Part shown: positions 47,925 through 60,031 of the stretch, one piece after another
How positions within the stretch are numbered: position 1 is the stretch's first letter
Layout: each line of letters opens with the position of its first letter
Source: Deinandra increscens subsp. villosa
Taxonomy: Eukaryota; Streptophyta; Magnoliopsida; Asterales; Asteraceae
Direction of reading: 5' to 3'
NCBI GenBank assembly: GCA_039602395.1
Contig: JBCNJP010000019.1
Span: forward strand, 8,696,997-8,760,996
DNA: 64,000 nt
Translations under genes and position numbers: made by a program
The notes under the pieces: model-generated
Told to the model about the DNA's origin: nothing
Database searches by the model: none
The model's input: the letters and a program-made list of their open reading frames with translations, nothing else

Positions 47925-49122
47925 TTTATTTAACACCACATCAGTGAGTTTATTTCTCCTTTAAATGTCATACAAATATACAATAACAACGGAGATGTAT
48001 TTCAGGGTGTATAAGGTGGACGATGACTGGGTATATGTTTTAAAGGAGGTATAAGGAAACAATTATTCTTTATATATCACATATGTCATTTACTATTTTT
48101 ATTAAGTTTAAACTCATATTTAAAATAATTAAATAAGCAATTATTTAAAAAAAATTCACAATTCTAAAAAATGATAAGGGATATGACATATTTTTATCAC
48201 AATTATCATCGATATATAAAAAATCTTATTTAGAGACATATTTTTAAACTTGTACCGGGCACCCGAAATCTCGGAGACGCCCATGTCCAATAAGAAGTTG
48301 TGGAGCAATGATTTCATTTTCTATTTATTTAATAATTTATATTGTTAAATCTACTTTTTCTAAATAACATTTGTATTTTTACTTTTAAAAAGTCGTAGTC
48401 TTCTTTTTTTTGAACTCCCTAGTGTAAATTTGAATGCAAACGGGCTTGTTTTTTAATAAAATACTTTTTAGTCTCGTGAGCAGTTTTTGACACGTTTTTA
48501 GTCTCGTAAGAAGTTTATTATATTTGGTTTCATGTAATGCTTTCTTTGGGTCTCGTAAGAGGTTTATTATATTTGGTTTCATGTATGTTTTTTTAATGTT
48601 TTAATGAAATTGTATTTTTCTTTTATATTAAAAATATTATGTTTTAATTTTAAATTAAAGTAGAAAAAATATAATAAAAAATACCAAGTCACACCATGTA
48701 TAACATTTCATGTGGGTTTGGATGTGAGTCTAGGCGGTGTCTACGTGGTAGAACTCACATTCTCAACTCACATCATATATATCCCTTGTCCTAAAGAAAG
48801 ACATTGTTTATGTATGACATCTATCATTTATAGGTATGATGGTATAAGGACTCATATTAGAAAAGTGTAATAAATGATTTTAATTTGATACTCAATCAGC
48901 GTATCTTTAAAATAAGAGATTAATTTTAAAAAATCTAAAAGAAAATATGAATAAGATCATTCACAATTAGAGACTTAAGAAAATATTAGGGTGGGATTAT
49001 TGTAAAAAGTTTAGTTTGGATAAGAACGATAAGAAGGAATCATAGCTATTAGATTTTCAATTAAATTAATATCTGTGGCCAAAAATTTTCCTGGTAGAAT
49101 TAGAGAGAAAAACTCAAAGATA
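47925..49122. other. Intergenic repeat, no gene seen
   Basis: 48380-48790 is related to 56340-56990 (shared words AACTTGTTTT-type run, TTTTTGACACGTT, TCACACCA, TGTCCTAA), an unclassified repeat family. No coding signal. Confidence 0.4.
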
Positions 49123-49568
49123 TGACATTTTCTTTTTTAAATTACACCATTAAAACGAACGTATTATCTTTAAAACGCGTACAGTGTTGTTATATATAAA
49201 ATTTAAAAAAAATTACTCTTTCGATTGTATAAAAATATTCAGATCATTGTGTCAATATTTAGGTTATTGTGTCATATTGTGCCAAAAATGTTCAGATCAT
49301 TGTGTAATATTGTATCAAAATTTTCAGATCATTGTTTCATATGATGTCAAAAACCGAAAAAGTATTTAATTTTATATATAGCAATATTATATATACTTTT
49401 GACGCGACGACACAATGACACAATGATCTGAACATTTTAACACAATGATCTGAACATTGTGTCAAAAATCGAAAGAGTGAATTTTTTTTTATTTTTTATA
49501 TAGCAACACTATACACGTATTAAAGATAAAAGAATAATCCTTTTTATGGTGTAATTTTAAAAAAAAAT
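49123..49568. mobile_element. Foldback element
   Basis: Arms of about 200 bp face each other: the left has ATTACACCATTAAAA, GTGTTGTTATATATA, ACTCTTTCGATTG and several TTCAGATCATTGTGT copies. The right has the complements ACACAATGATCTGAA (twice), CGAAAGAGTGAATTTT, TATATAGCAACACT and TTATGGTGTAATTTT. The loop is ~50 bases near 49350. No coding content. Confidence 0.75.
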
Positions 49569-50162
49569 TATGAATGAAGGTCACAAAGTACATATATAGT
49601 CCAAACCAACCAATGTAGCATATTACTCTAATACTCCCTATTATTATGCAAGTAAAACACAACACATTAAACTCAGTTTAATGATAGATATTAGCTCCAT
49701 CAACCCGTATTTGAACCAATCACACACACCATTCATTGTAAATAACAGAGCTCGCACTTACGCATCACCTAACTTAAACAACAAATTAATCCAATATCAC
49801 CAATAACACTAAAATTATCAACAATACTCTCTAACACTAAAATTATCAACAATACTCTCCGCCTCTCATTTTGGTCAATTCCATCCTCTGTCCTGGATCT
49901 CCAATTGAGTAGCCCGAGCCCTGTATCACCAATGATCATCACAAAGTGAACGCTAGCGAAAGGATAAGCTGGAAACAAGCCAACTGCAGACTCGATGACT
50001 CGTGACCAATAACCCCATTTGATCAAAAGAGGGACACAAATAATACCATTTTAATAATTCATACATCTTCCATATCACATTTTGCAGTTTTATATTTGAA
50101 GTTAAAGAAACAGAGAAAATCACAGCAGATAGTCTTCTGAGGACCAGACCATTATGATCCAA
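49569..50162. other. 3' flank of DnaJ copy 2
   Basis: Contains a 26-base tandem duplication (AACACTAAAATTATCAACAA repeated at about 49806 and 49832). No gene is recognised. The part next to 50162 is 3' UTR of DnaJ copy 2 and does not resemble that of copy 1. Confidence 0.4.
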
Positions 50163-52630
50163 TTACTGTTGTGCACATTGCACCCTTTGTGCTCCACCTG
50201 GCATGTCATCATCTTCATCATAAGCTTCTTGAGCTTGTTGTTGTTGCTTCCTTCTCATCTCTTCTTCGATGTTCACATCATGAAGAGTCGTCTCTTCACA
50301 TTCGTCCAGCTCCATGTCCGTCATGTCCATCGAAGGCTTAGGTGGCAGTACAGCCTCGAGTGCCTTGCACTGTTCCGGGGATAACGATTCAGGAAATTCC
50401 ACTGTGAAGTGAATGTACAGCTTCCCCCTCATAAACGGCCTCCCGTACATTGGCATTCCTTCATCATTTATTGCCTTGAATTGATCTATAATGTAATCAA
50501 AACTCAATTAAATCACAAATACTAAAAAACGCATTCTTAAACATGAATAATAAGATAACACTTGACAAGAAATTACCAGGCTTCACAACCTCTCCAGGTT
50601 GAGATTTGATGAGAAGCTGTCTGTTATCCAAATGGGTCAAGATAAACTGGAACCCACACAGGGCCTCTGTCAAGCTCAATGTGTGCTCAACAAATATGTC
50701 ATCACCCTTTCGCTTAAACTTCGGGTGCTCTTTTTGTTGCAGCACAAACACAATATCACCGGTGACCGTGTCAGGCTGCATAACACAAACCAAGTCAAAC
50801 ACCAATCACATCTTCATAAACTAACTCAAAACAGAAAAGTAATATGATATGAAGCTTACAGCTTCATCAGCCTCTCCAGGGAATGTAATCTTCTGTCCGT
50901 TTTGCATGCCCTTCTCCACATGTACTTCGAGCACCTTCTTCTCCTGAACTACTTTCTCACCCTTGCACTGTGCACAGCGATCCTTATCGTTGATGGTTTC
51001 TCCGGTACCCTTGCACTCGTTGCAAGGATGTTGCATCTGCTGGATCATAGACGGTCCAAGATGCCTGATTGAAACTTTCATTCCTGAACCTTGGCAGCCA
51101 GCACATTTCATTGAAGCACCTGATTTTGAACCCTTGCTGTAAATTGCAACTCGAGTTAGAGAAATAGGTAACATAAATAAACAAGAGTAGCAGGTAATTC
51201 AGAAGAAGACAAGGGCATACCCTTTACACTTGGAGCAGATCACATTACGTGAAAGGGAGAGCTTTTTGGATGTTCCGTTATAGAGATCCTCAAGAGAAAC
51301 TTTGAGAGGATGAACAACATCTTCTCCCCTTCGTTGCCTTCGTCCCCGGCTGCTGCCACCACCACCACCTGATTACAAAAGGATTTCAGTTGAACCCAAC
51401 GGTAATACTACGAGATGAAATGAAATAACGTTTAAACAAAAGAAGCTTCATCAAGATTGCATACCGCCAAAAGGACTACCACCAAAGAAAGACTGGAAGA
51501 TGTCAAAGGGGTCATGGCCACCACCTCCACCGCCCATTCCTTCCTTCAAGGCATCCTCACCATACTCATCATATATCTCACGCTTCTCTGGGTCGCTAAG
51601 GACCTCATATGCTTGGGCAAGCTCTTTAAACTAAAAGATAGACAACATATCATGAATGTAAGTACAACCATCAAAGACACATTGATGAACACGTCAAATA
51701 GACCAGTTTTACATACAAATAAGGTCTGGTATAACACAGATAATCACTCATATTGCAAAATCTAACATAGAGGCCTAAATCTACGTTCTTAAAGTTTACA
51801 CCCTGATAGCAGATCAACTAAATACCTCATTATGTTTGATCTAAGTATTTATAAATACTACAAAGCAAAAGAGCTATATGAGGGATGAAAATTGAAAACA
51901 GATTTCTTGTATTAAACACCTTAACCGTGAGCAAGTTTTAAGGATCAAAATTCGCATACAAAGAATCATCCCATATTCTAAAAGATGGAGCTCACAAGTC
52001 ACAACTATGATCATACAGTGAGAGTCAAAAAGTAAGGGCAGAATATATGTGGCAACCTACACATATTCATTCAATTAATAAGTAGGAATCCCTCTCCAAT
52101 ACCAAATACAGTCTATTTTATACTACTATCTCATAAGAATTGATTGTGCTAATATCATTGGAAACCGACCACAACCAAACAACTAAAAGTTTGATGATGA
52201 AAACATCGCATTAATTCTTTATACAACAACATAAAGTATCTGAATTAGTTGATAGGATCCAGTTTAAATAGGTTATTATATATATATTCATCGATTGACA
52301 ACAATTCGTTCTAAACTACTCATCATCGACTAAATCATTATAGCTGGTTTTCATCGGGTTATATAAGATTAGTAGATTACGTCGGAAAGTTGAGCAAATT
52401 ATACAAGTAAAACAATTAACAATTATCTAATGCGTAGAAACAGATAATTAAGAAGAATAGGGTTAAATAAATAGAAGCACCTTCTCTGGATCTCCACCCT
52501 TGTCCGGATGATTCTTAATAGCGGCTTTCCGATAAGCCTTCTTTAAATCATCCTGGGAAGCATTTTTAGGGACGCCGAGGATCTCATAGTACTTGGTATT
52601 ATCGCTCTTCTTCGGTGCTCTTCCAAACAT
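50163..52630 (-). CDS. J3: DnaJ homologue, type I HSP40 (J2/J3-like), copy 2
   Basis: Inverted paralogue of the gene at 6155. Exons on the minus strand: 52630-52481, 51630-51465, 51368-51221, 51136-50860, 50775-50577 and 50485-50163. Every exon has exactly the length of its partner, and the product is again 420 residues with HPD, the four zinc repeats and the C-terminal CAQQ. I count four residue differences by eye (Ala to Ser at 25, Thr to Lys before the second zinc repeat, Asn to Ser in HTLSLT, Glu to Asp in the acidic tail). Introns also align along much of their length, so the copy arose by DNA duplication, not retroposition. Homology starts about 330 bases before the ATG and stops near the stop codon; the 3' UTRs differ. 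Both copies look functional, and no lesion was seen. Same role as copy 1: HSP70 co-chaperone in the cytosol. Confidence 0.96.
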
Positions 52631-52901
52631 CCTTCGATATCCAATTTACAAATCTAACACACACAAAGCACAATCAAATGATCAGAACCGCATCGGACTT
52701 GTTAATCATAGAAACAGGAAGGATGAATAAAATCTTATTGAAATACCACGAAGCGTACTAGCGAAGAAGACTTGAGTCGATTGTATTGGCGAAAGAGAGA
52801 GAGAGAGAGAGATAGGGTTTGTAATTTGGGTGTCGGAGGGAGATTTGATGTTGTTCAAATAGTTACTTAATATGAAGGGTCATAATATAAACTACACCAA
52901 A

Positions 52902-52914
52902 GAAGCCTCTAGAA
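52902..52914 (-). promoter_or_regulatory. Heat-shock-element-like site upstream of DnaJ copy 2
   Basis: Same site as at 5868, read on the minus strand, in a block of about 45 bases that is nearly unchanged between copies while surrounding promoter DNA has drifted. A CT-repeat leader (52795-52812) lies between it and the ATG. Confidence 0.5.
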
Positions 52915-53121
52915 CCCTCCGTGTGCTTCGATGTCTTTTTAACAAGAGACCTCCACCGTTAAAAAAAAATGACAAAAATAATTATCATATTCTCACGTAG
53001 ATTCAAGTAATCGATCTTAGATATAGTTTCATAAAAGTAGGTTTACACGTGAAAAAAAAGTCGTCTGATCGATACCAATTCCAAAAAAAAAATTACCATA
53101 TTTTATAACTTACACTACTAA

Positions 53122-53415
53122 GAGCATTCACAATAGCATCTTTATAATACATCTTATCCTTAAAATTTAAGGAAAATATAAGAAATATATATTTTTTGTT
53201 CTACATTAGCATCTTTTTAATAAAACCTTATTCTCAAATTTTAAGGGATAATTATAAGGGATTGGTAAATATACCAATCCATTACATAAATTTGGTATTT
53301 TTAAGGATAAAGAATGTGATGTGGGGTGTGTTTTAAAAGTCTTATAATTTTTTGATTAAATGTGTTTTATTGATAAATTATAAAGATAAAGATAAAAAAT
53401 CTGCTGTACATGCTC
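53122..53415. mobile_element. Tourist-like MITE (PIF/Harbinger), copy 1
   Basis: 294 bp; ends GAGCATTCACAATAGC and GCTGTACATGCTC, with TAA target duplications on both sides. Related to 57562 and 61150. Confidence 0.75.
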
Positions 53416-54040
53416 TAATATATAATGAAAATAAGACAGACCTACAATGTTGGGTAATTTCTTATAGGGCCTAACCCACAAGTCTGGTGGGCTGGCCCAA
53501 TACAGCTACCGAAGGTAAGTAACACAAGTTGGTGGACGGATTTAATTAAATGGGGTGGATGCAAAATCCAATACTGTTAGTTTCACGGAATTAATTCTTC
53601 AAGTCGGCAAGGCAATTTCGTGGATAAGCTACTGTTATTAGATGTTAGTTTTTTAATTCCCTTTTGTATTGGACATCAAGCACGAAAAAGAAAAAAAGGA
53701 AAAAACACAAAAAAGAAATTATTGATATAAGGCAATTAATCGCGTATGAACGATGGCAAAAAAAGGGGCAAGTTCAATCCAATTAATCTCTAAAAAAATC
53801 AATACTGATTTGATTGCCGAAGATGATGACCAGAATCTTGAATTGTGACGAAACTTTATTAGAAACAGAACGGGTAAAAGAGAAATAAAACAAGAAACTA
53901 AAATAAGAATGAAGTTGGGACAGGACGGCGGTGGCAGGGTTAAACTGAAATAACACAAATTGTAAGATGGGGTTTTGAGAGAGTTTCCTTCCCTAATAAA
54001 ATTTGGGCAGTTATTTCGGGTTTTAGTTATGTGTCTTTGA
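53416..54040. other. Intergenic, no gene seen
   Basis: Mixed AT-rich DNA between the MITE and the Copia fragment. A minus-strand frame at 53719-53958 is hydrophobic but has no family resemblance. Confidence 0.35.
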
Positions 54041-54059
54041 TATCAATTCTAGTCTTGAT

Positions 54060-54680
54060 ACAAAAAGATACTGCACCCATGAAAGTTCGACTACACCATT
54101 TGATAATGCTTTGTACTCTGCTTTAGTGGAAGAGCGGGAGATGGATTTTGGCTAGCCGAGCATCATGAGAGGATGTTTGAGCCAAGATAAGTGACGTAGG
54201 CGGTAGTGGAACGACCCCCGTAATTAAGAACATCCCCCCCCCCCCCCCCAACCGTAATCAGAATGGTAAAGGCTTTAAGTTGAGATGAAGACTCACGGTT
54301 GAGAAACAAGCCATTATATAGAGTTCCTTTAAGATAACAAAGAACCTGTTTTGAGGGATTACCGGTGTACTTACGTCGGGGGATGCATAAATTGGGATAG
54401 TTTATTAACAACAAAGGACATATCAGGGCGTGTGAAAGTCAAATATTGAAAGGAGCTGACAAGTTGTCGGTAAGGTGTAGGATGGAGTTTGGATGAGTTG
54501 TCGAAATGGGAGAGGGTGTTGGATGAGTGGAAAGGGGTGGCGACGAGTTTAGCGTCATCCATTTTTAACCGAGTGAGGAGGCATTGGATGTGGCTATGTT
54601 GGGATAAGAAGAGGCCGTTGGGTGTGGGGAAAATGAATGTGTTAAAACCCTTAGGTTTTAAGTTTGAATCTTGCAAGTAG
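54060..54680 (-). pseudogene. Copia reverse transcriptase / RNase H fragment
   Basis: Minus-strand pol remnant. It runs from SHIQCLLTRLKMDDAKLVAT through YRQLVSSFQYLTFTRPDMSF and NKLSQFMHPPT. After a frame change it continues as VLCYLKGTLYNGLFLN and RRSTTAYVTYLGSN-like sequence, ending with ISRSSTKAEYKALSNG. These are the last part of the Copia RT and the RNase H domain. A run of 16 C (54234-54249) sits inside the RNase H part at the position of the catalytic Asp-Trp-Gly stretch. LTRs and upstream pol are missing. Confidence 0.85.
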
Positions 54681-56339
54681 TATATTCATAGTTAATTATA
54701 TTTTTTTTTTCATCTTTATGTTCTAATTTTGTTCTTATTGTAAACTTCTTTTTGCTTTATTTTCGTCTTTTCTTTCTTATCTTCTATATTATACTTTTAA
54801 CCATTCAAAATTACATTTCTAACAATTCTAAACCATTATAATTACACTAGTAAAAATGCTAGAGCATCACGATTTGTTTTAACTATTTAAAGTCAAACAT
54901 TTAAATACAATACGTTATTTTTACTTATTGTTATTACAATTCTCGTTACATTATTGCGTTTTCATATATGGGTTTTTTACTTTATAATTATAAGGGCTCT
55001 TTTTTTTTTAATCTTATCTAGGTTTAGATTTTTTTTTTTTGTTCTTTTTGGATACGCCACCGAGAATAATCGTCAAGATCTTTGGTTTCTTTCTCTCTAT
55101 CTCCCTACTCTATTCGAATCCCAGCTGGTGCCTCACTCCTGACTCCCTCTCACCCTAAGAGTCTTTGGTGGATTTTGATTAAAATTGATCTGCAGAACGT
55201 GAAATTAGTATAAGATTATGTTATGTCATATCACTAGTTGATGAAAACTAGTTATCATTAGTAGTGGGATTGATTTGAATTATAATCTACGACTTACATA
55301 CAAAAAACGTTAATATTTGATGAAAATGTTAAATCTTATTAAAGATGATTTAATGAATAGAATAGACAAATGATGAAGAATGTTTCATATGATCAATTAT
55401 GCTCTAACAAATATGTTTAGACTTTAAAAATGCACATCGGAAGTTGTCAATATCAATCTGGTGGATGTAAACCATGGTTTGGAATGAAATTGAGTAGAAA
55501 ATTTCCAAAAATTGTAAATAATCAAATGGATGTTTATAGTTGAATTAGTCACGGTTTGATTAGTAATATTGACGGATAGGTGGTGATTCATTGTTTATTG
55601 TGTTTAAAAAAACACACTGATTGGGTTTAAGTTGACTTTTAGCTTGTCAACTTTGTTGGCAAGGATTAACAAATTAAGGATTTAAATTGCCTTTTTAGAG
55701 TAAATAACACACAATCCTTTCCATCTAAAGGATACATATAGTTACAAGTGCTCAAATCATTTAATTATTTGCAAAGGACTAAATTGTTTGTTCAACTTTA
55801 TGTTCTATGTCCTTTATGGTGAATATGACACTATGACAGTTAGCATTCTAGTTTTAGTTGAATAATCTAAAACATGTGATGATCATGGGTTAGCATATAC
55901 TCTTATTTGTCTAAAGTGATATAGAGAAATATTAGATAAGATTGTGTGTAATGTCTAAAGTGATAGGGCACGACTTATGTAAAAGAAAATGGGTTTGAGT
56001 GTCCCTATGGTGTATATAGTGCTCCATTTAAAAGCTAAGAGTTTGAGTAATTGAGTTATGTCATGGTCCGTAAAGTCATACGCTATGAGTCAAAGGGTTG
56101 GTATATGAGTAGAAGTCCCGTCGTGAAACACCCCTCCCCCCCCTCCGTGTGTGTGACTTGCCTGTATGAGTTGTAGCCGTGGGAACTCTCATGCCAAGTT
56201 TGGTCCGTAAGTTGAAGTGTAGCTTTGTCTCATCCAATCACAATCTCACACATATGAATTATAATTTAATTTATTTAATAAAAATATTTATTTAGGCTTA
56301 AATCTTGTTTTTCTCAAATAATCTTTGTATGCTAACTTT
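54681..56339. other. Intergenic, no gene seen
   Basis: AT-rich DNA without recognised repeats. The short frame at 54954-55142 is hydrophobic and low in complexity. Confidence 0.35.
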
Positions 56340-56990
56340 AAATAAAAATCAAAATTCTAGTCTTTTTTATTCTTTTTTTTTTCGAACACCCCGGTATGAG
56401 TTTAAACATAAACGAACTTGTTTTAAATATATATATATTTTTTGCTCTTTCGGGAGTTTTTTTTGACACGTTATGTTCTCAAATGTGGTTTTTAAAAGAA
56501 AAATCATGTATGTTTTTTTATGTTTTAATGAAGTGGTATTTTTATCTCAAAATGTTATGTTTAAATTTTAAGTAAATGTTACAAAATAATAATTAAAAAA
56601 AATACTAACTCACACCACTCAACTTATTTTTTTTGGAACGGCATCGATCAGGCGACCTTGGTCTCACGTGTAAACCTACCATTGCGGGGCTATGTCCAAG
56701 GTCAATTACTCGGACCTCCGTGAGAACCAAGACACCCCCTCCTGAAGCTTTCTCCTAACAGAAACCCCTCCTGGGACCACATGGGGTAAAACTGTCTCCC
56801 CTTGGATTAGAACCTGGGTCACATAGTGGCCAAAGCCCTAAGAGCCAAGAGGGTAACCACTAGGATAGCCCTCTTGGTGATGTTTGTGTAGTGGGTCCAG
56901 TCACTACTATGTGAGAACTCACTATACAAACTCATGAACCCATACCATATGTCCTAAGTAGATATATAAATGTTTCCCGTCCTAAAAAAG
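56340..56990. repeat. Unclassified repeat with SINE inserted
   Basis: Related to 48380-48790 in the same orientation. The match is interrupted between CACACCACTCAACTT and GATGTTTGTGTAGTGGG by the SINE at 56630-56880. Confidence 0.5.
56630..56880 (-). mobile_element. tRNA-derived SINE, second family
   Basis: On the minus strand the A-box-like CCTAGTGGTTACC is followed by the B-box-like GACCCAGGTTCTAATCC. The body ends GCCGTTCCAAAAAAAATAAG, an A-rich 3' tail. A similar tail-end word occurs at 4140. Related tRNA-like words are at 19940 and 22130. Confidence 0.65.
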
Positions 56991-56999
56991 AGTTAACAT

Positions 57000-57002
<3 letters not shown>

Positions 57003-57053
<51 letters not shown>
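57003..57053 (+). repeat. (TA)n microsatellite
   Basis: About 25 TA units directly left of a family A element. A second run lies at 57477-57531. Confidence 0.93.
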
Positions 57054-57055
<2 letters not shown>

Positions 57056-57475
57056 GAGAGGATCATTTGAGAACCAATTTGATTTGAGAACTAAAAAGAA
57101 CTAATTTGAGCCACAAGTTTATTTACATGTATCCCCCTTCCCATGAATTGTAGTGGTCCCTCAAAAATTTGTGGTTGAGATTTAGTTTCTTGAACGTTCG
57201 CGGTATATAAAGTTTTAATTTAAACCGGAATATATATATAAACATATATACAAACATAGAGATATATATTTATATCATATATATATGTATCCAGCGAGAT
57301 CGTAACCTTATGATAACCTAGCATGTGATCCGAAAACTAAAAGAATAATCTGAGCCACAGGCTCATCGACATATAACCCACCGTTCCATGACTTATAGTG
57401 GTCCCTTGCTGAAAAATGCGCTCGATTTAGTCCTAAAGTGTCTCCAAAACAAAAAGTTATCATTTGAACCTAACC

Positions 57476-57476
<1 letters not shown>
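57054..57476 (-). mobile_element. Two decayed family A (TA)n-flanked elements, inverted
   Basis: The left part starts GGGAGAGGATCATTTGAG and follows family A in reverse for about 140 bases (AGTTCTTTTTAGTT complement, AATTGTAGTGGTCCC). The right part (about 57290-57476) is a more decayed copy ending CATTTGAACCTAACCC. AT-rich DNA with TA runs separates them. The whole is bounded by (TA)n on both sides. Confidence 0.7.
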
Positions 57477-57534
<58 letters not shown>

Positions 57535-57561
57535 CATTAATCTAATCTACTTCTGATATTA

Positions 57562-57851
57562 GAGCATTCACAGCAGGTTCTCCATCTTCATCTCTATAAT
57601 TTATACTTTTATTATTACATTTTCTCTCTCTTTCATTCACAACCATAATTAAATAATATTTTTTATATTTTTATCTTTACCTTTTATCTTTCTTTCAATC
57701 CCTAAATTTTAGCAAATCACCGATTTTTTTGTCAAATATACAGATTTGCTAAACTTTTTATCTCTCCTATACTCACAACCACTCACAACCAAAAATCAAA
57801 TTTTATAGATTTACACTCACATATGTTTTAGGTAACATGCCGTGAATGCTC
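57562..57851. mobile_element. Tourist-like MITE (PIF/Harbinger), copy 2
   Basis: 290 bp; inverted ends GAGCATTCACAGC and GCCGTGAATGCTC; TTA target duplications at 57559-57561 and 57852-57854. Confidence 0.85.
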
Positions 57852-58082
57852 TTACACAACTATCCAATGCAAAACTTGAATTCTAGGTCTTATGGAATGG
57901 AGAAGGATACAATATATACACATGTATCATTAGTCTACAAATCCTTTGTTTAACATGAAAAACATTTTACCCTCAAAAAATAACATGTAGTTAGACTTTT
58001 CTATAGTCAAATTATTTCCAACCACTCCAAATAAATAACCTTCTCAATGGCACCTTCATTAAGAGGACCATGGCGTTATTAA

Positions 58083-58933
58083 GAGAAAATCATTAAAATG
58101 ACCAACATTGACCAAGAAAATAAAAAATATTATCACTTATTTTTAGCCGTCACCAAAATGGTCATTCCCCTACTTTAGCCTTCACTCCCCCCCCCCCCCC
58201 CCTAATTTTGCCTTCACCCATCCGGCTAAAATTTTGCCATTTTGGAGAGAGACAATATCATCTTCTTTGTGTTATATACGAGAAGATGAACCAGAAGATT
58301 TATGTCGCATGAATCTCAACCAAACTTATGTTTAAATATACCAATGAATTCATGAGATCATAACGACACAATAGATACCAGTTTTTATCATCAACATTGA
58401 AAATTATGAAATCTGCCATTGAAGGAGCTTCACAAAGAACATGTGCTAGCGATTTTTGCGAATCTGATCAAGCTCAATGAAACTCGGTTCTGTAACTTGC
58501 AATGAGTTTGTATTCACAAATAGAAAGTACTGAAATTGATCATCAACACCAAAACACACGATTTCAGCTCCAATTTTCAAGTCAAAGCACATTAAGTTGA
58601 CTTCAAAAAGTCAAAACGGCAATGGAATGTTCAATGATTGAAAGGTGGGTCCCACTGGTTGCCAGATTGTCTGTCATGTACACGTGTCACAACTGTATTC
58701 CTTGATTTATACAAGGTGGTAGCCGGAACTGGTGACACTACTGGTTGCCAGATTGTCAGTCATGTACACGATTCACAATTGTATTGCTTTATTTATGCAA
58801 GGTGGTAGCCGGAACTGATGACGTGACATGTTCCTATTCGTTTAGAGAAAGGTGACCAATTTGATAAAGGCTAAAAGTGGGTGATCAATCTTTTATTTTC
58901 TTGACCAATATTCACCATTTTAGTGATTTTCAC
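58083..58933. mobile_element. Mutator-like element (MULE MITE)
   Basis: 851 bp; about 65-bp inverted repeats starting GAGAAAATCATTAAAATG and ending CATTTTAGTGATTTTCAC; perfect 9-bp target duplications CGTTATTAA (58074-58082 and 58934-58942). Inside is a ~78-base tandem repeat (58661-58735 and 58741-58815, containing GGTTGCCAGATTGTC) and a run of 16 C at 58187-58202. No transposase. Confidence 0.88.
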
Positions 58934-59263
58934 CGTTATTAATCCAATCGTAAAACTCAATAAAGTTAAGTTGTTTGTTTGTGACAAATATAAAACGTGA
59001 CAAGCATACAATTAACCTTGATTAGGTGCCTATGTTCGATATTAAATTGCATATACTAACTGAAAATCAATTAACATATATGAATATTAATGTATTTTAT
59101 TTTAACATACGTCCTGTTAAAGACAAATCAACCAACTTTTTTCCTTATGTGTTTTTTGATTAAGTTCAAAGGTCGGATATACCTTATCTACCTGTTCCTC
59201 TTTTTTTTTTTGGAAGTTTATGAATATAAGCAACAGTTCCACAACCCTTTCTCAAAACTCAAA

Positions 59264-59776
59264 ATGAACGCCACAATCGACGGCACAGAACCACCGTACA
59301 CCACCACCACCGGCGACTCCGGCAAGCCCCACGGAGGCGACGCCTACATATTCGTCGTCGGATTCTTCTGCGTGGTCGTTCTCCTAATCTCCCTCACCTA
59401 CACTTCTTACCTCTGCAAGCGTTCTCCGCCACCACCGCCGCCGCCGCCCTTCGCTTTCACCACCGCCCCCCGCTACGATGAGGATTCCGACAGCCACCGC
59501 CTCATAAGATTCTCCCGAGGCCTCGATGACGACGTGATTGTGACTTTCCCGACGTCTCTTTACTCCGACGCCGCCACTGCCACCGAATCTTGTTGCTCGA
59601 TTTGTTTGGCGGATTATAAACAGGCGGATGTCGTACGGTTGTTGCCGGCGTGCGGGCATTGGTATCACGTGAGTTGTATTGACACGTGGTTGAAGGCTCA
59701 TCCTACGTGTCCGATGTGCCGGAACAAGCCGCTTCCGGTGCCGGAAGGAGGCGCCGGCGATCGACAGAATTTATGA
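59264..59776 (+). CDS. ATL-type RING-H2 E3 ubiquitin ligase, paralogue b
   Basis: Intronless, 170 residues, same architecture as the gene at 20785: N-terminal EPPYT, one membrane segment (about residues 29-51, YIFVVGFFCVVVLLISLTYT), a Pro run, the GLD motif (RGLDDDVIVTFP), then RING-H2 CSIC...CGHWYH..C...WLKAHPTCPMC with all eight ligands. An extra Cys precedes the RING. The frame is open further upstream to 59090, but the ATG at 59264 is preferred because all three paralogues start M-N/D-x-T with PPYT shortly after. The Pro/Ala/Gly-rich linker and tail have higher GC than the surroundings. It is 2.8 kb upstream of paralogue c, same strand. Role as for paralogue a. Confidence 0.93.
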   Translation: MNATIDGTEPPYTTTTGDSGKPHGGDAYIFVVGFFCVVVLLISLTYTSYLCKRSPPPPPPPPFAFTTAPRYDEDSDSHRLIRFSRGLDDDVIVTFPTSLYSDAATATESCCSICLADYKQADVVRLLPACGHWYHVSCIDTWLKAHPTCPMCRNKPLPVPEGGAGDRQNL

Positions 59777-60031
59777 CTGATTGATGCATGTACAAATTGA
59801 AAGGTTTGATGCTTTGAAACCAATATAACTAAAAATTGGCCAAAACGAGGAACAATCAAAGAGGTCATAACTGATGACATTTTCTGTTTATTATTATTAT
59901 TTTTTTTATATTACTTTGGATTTTTCTCATTTTTTAATTGTTGAATTAATTTTGAAGTATATATTTTATTTTATTTTATTTTCTTGATACTTTTCTCATA
60001 AAAATTTGAAGAAAGATATACAGATTAAGAA
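59777..60031 (+). other. 3' flank of ATL paralogue b
   Basis: Likely 3' UTR with T-rich and TTTTATTTTA polyadenylation-like sequence. No gene. Confidence 0.4.

Noticed and set aside
59384..59880. Minus-strand frames over ATL paralogue b
   Set aside because: Antisense shadows of a GC-rich coding region; the sense frame has the full RING-H2.
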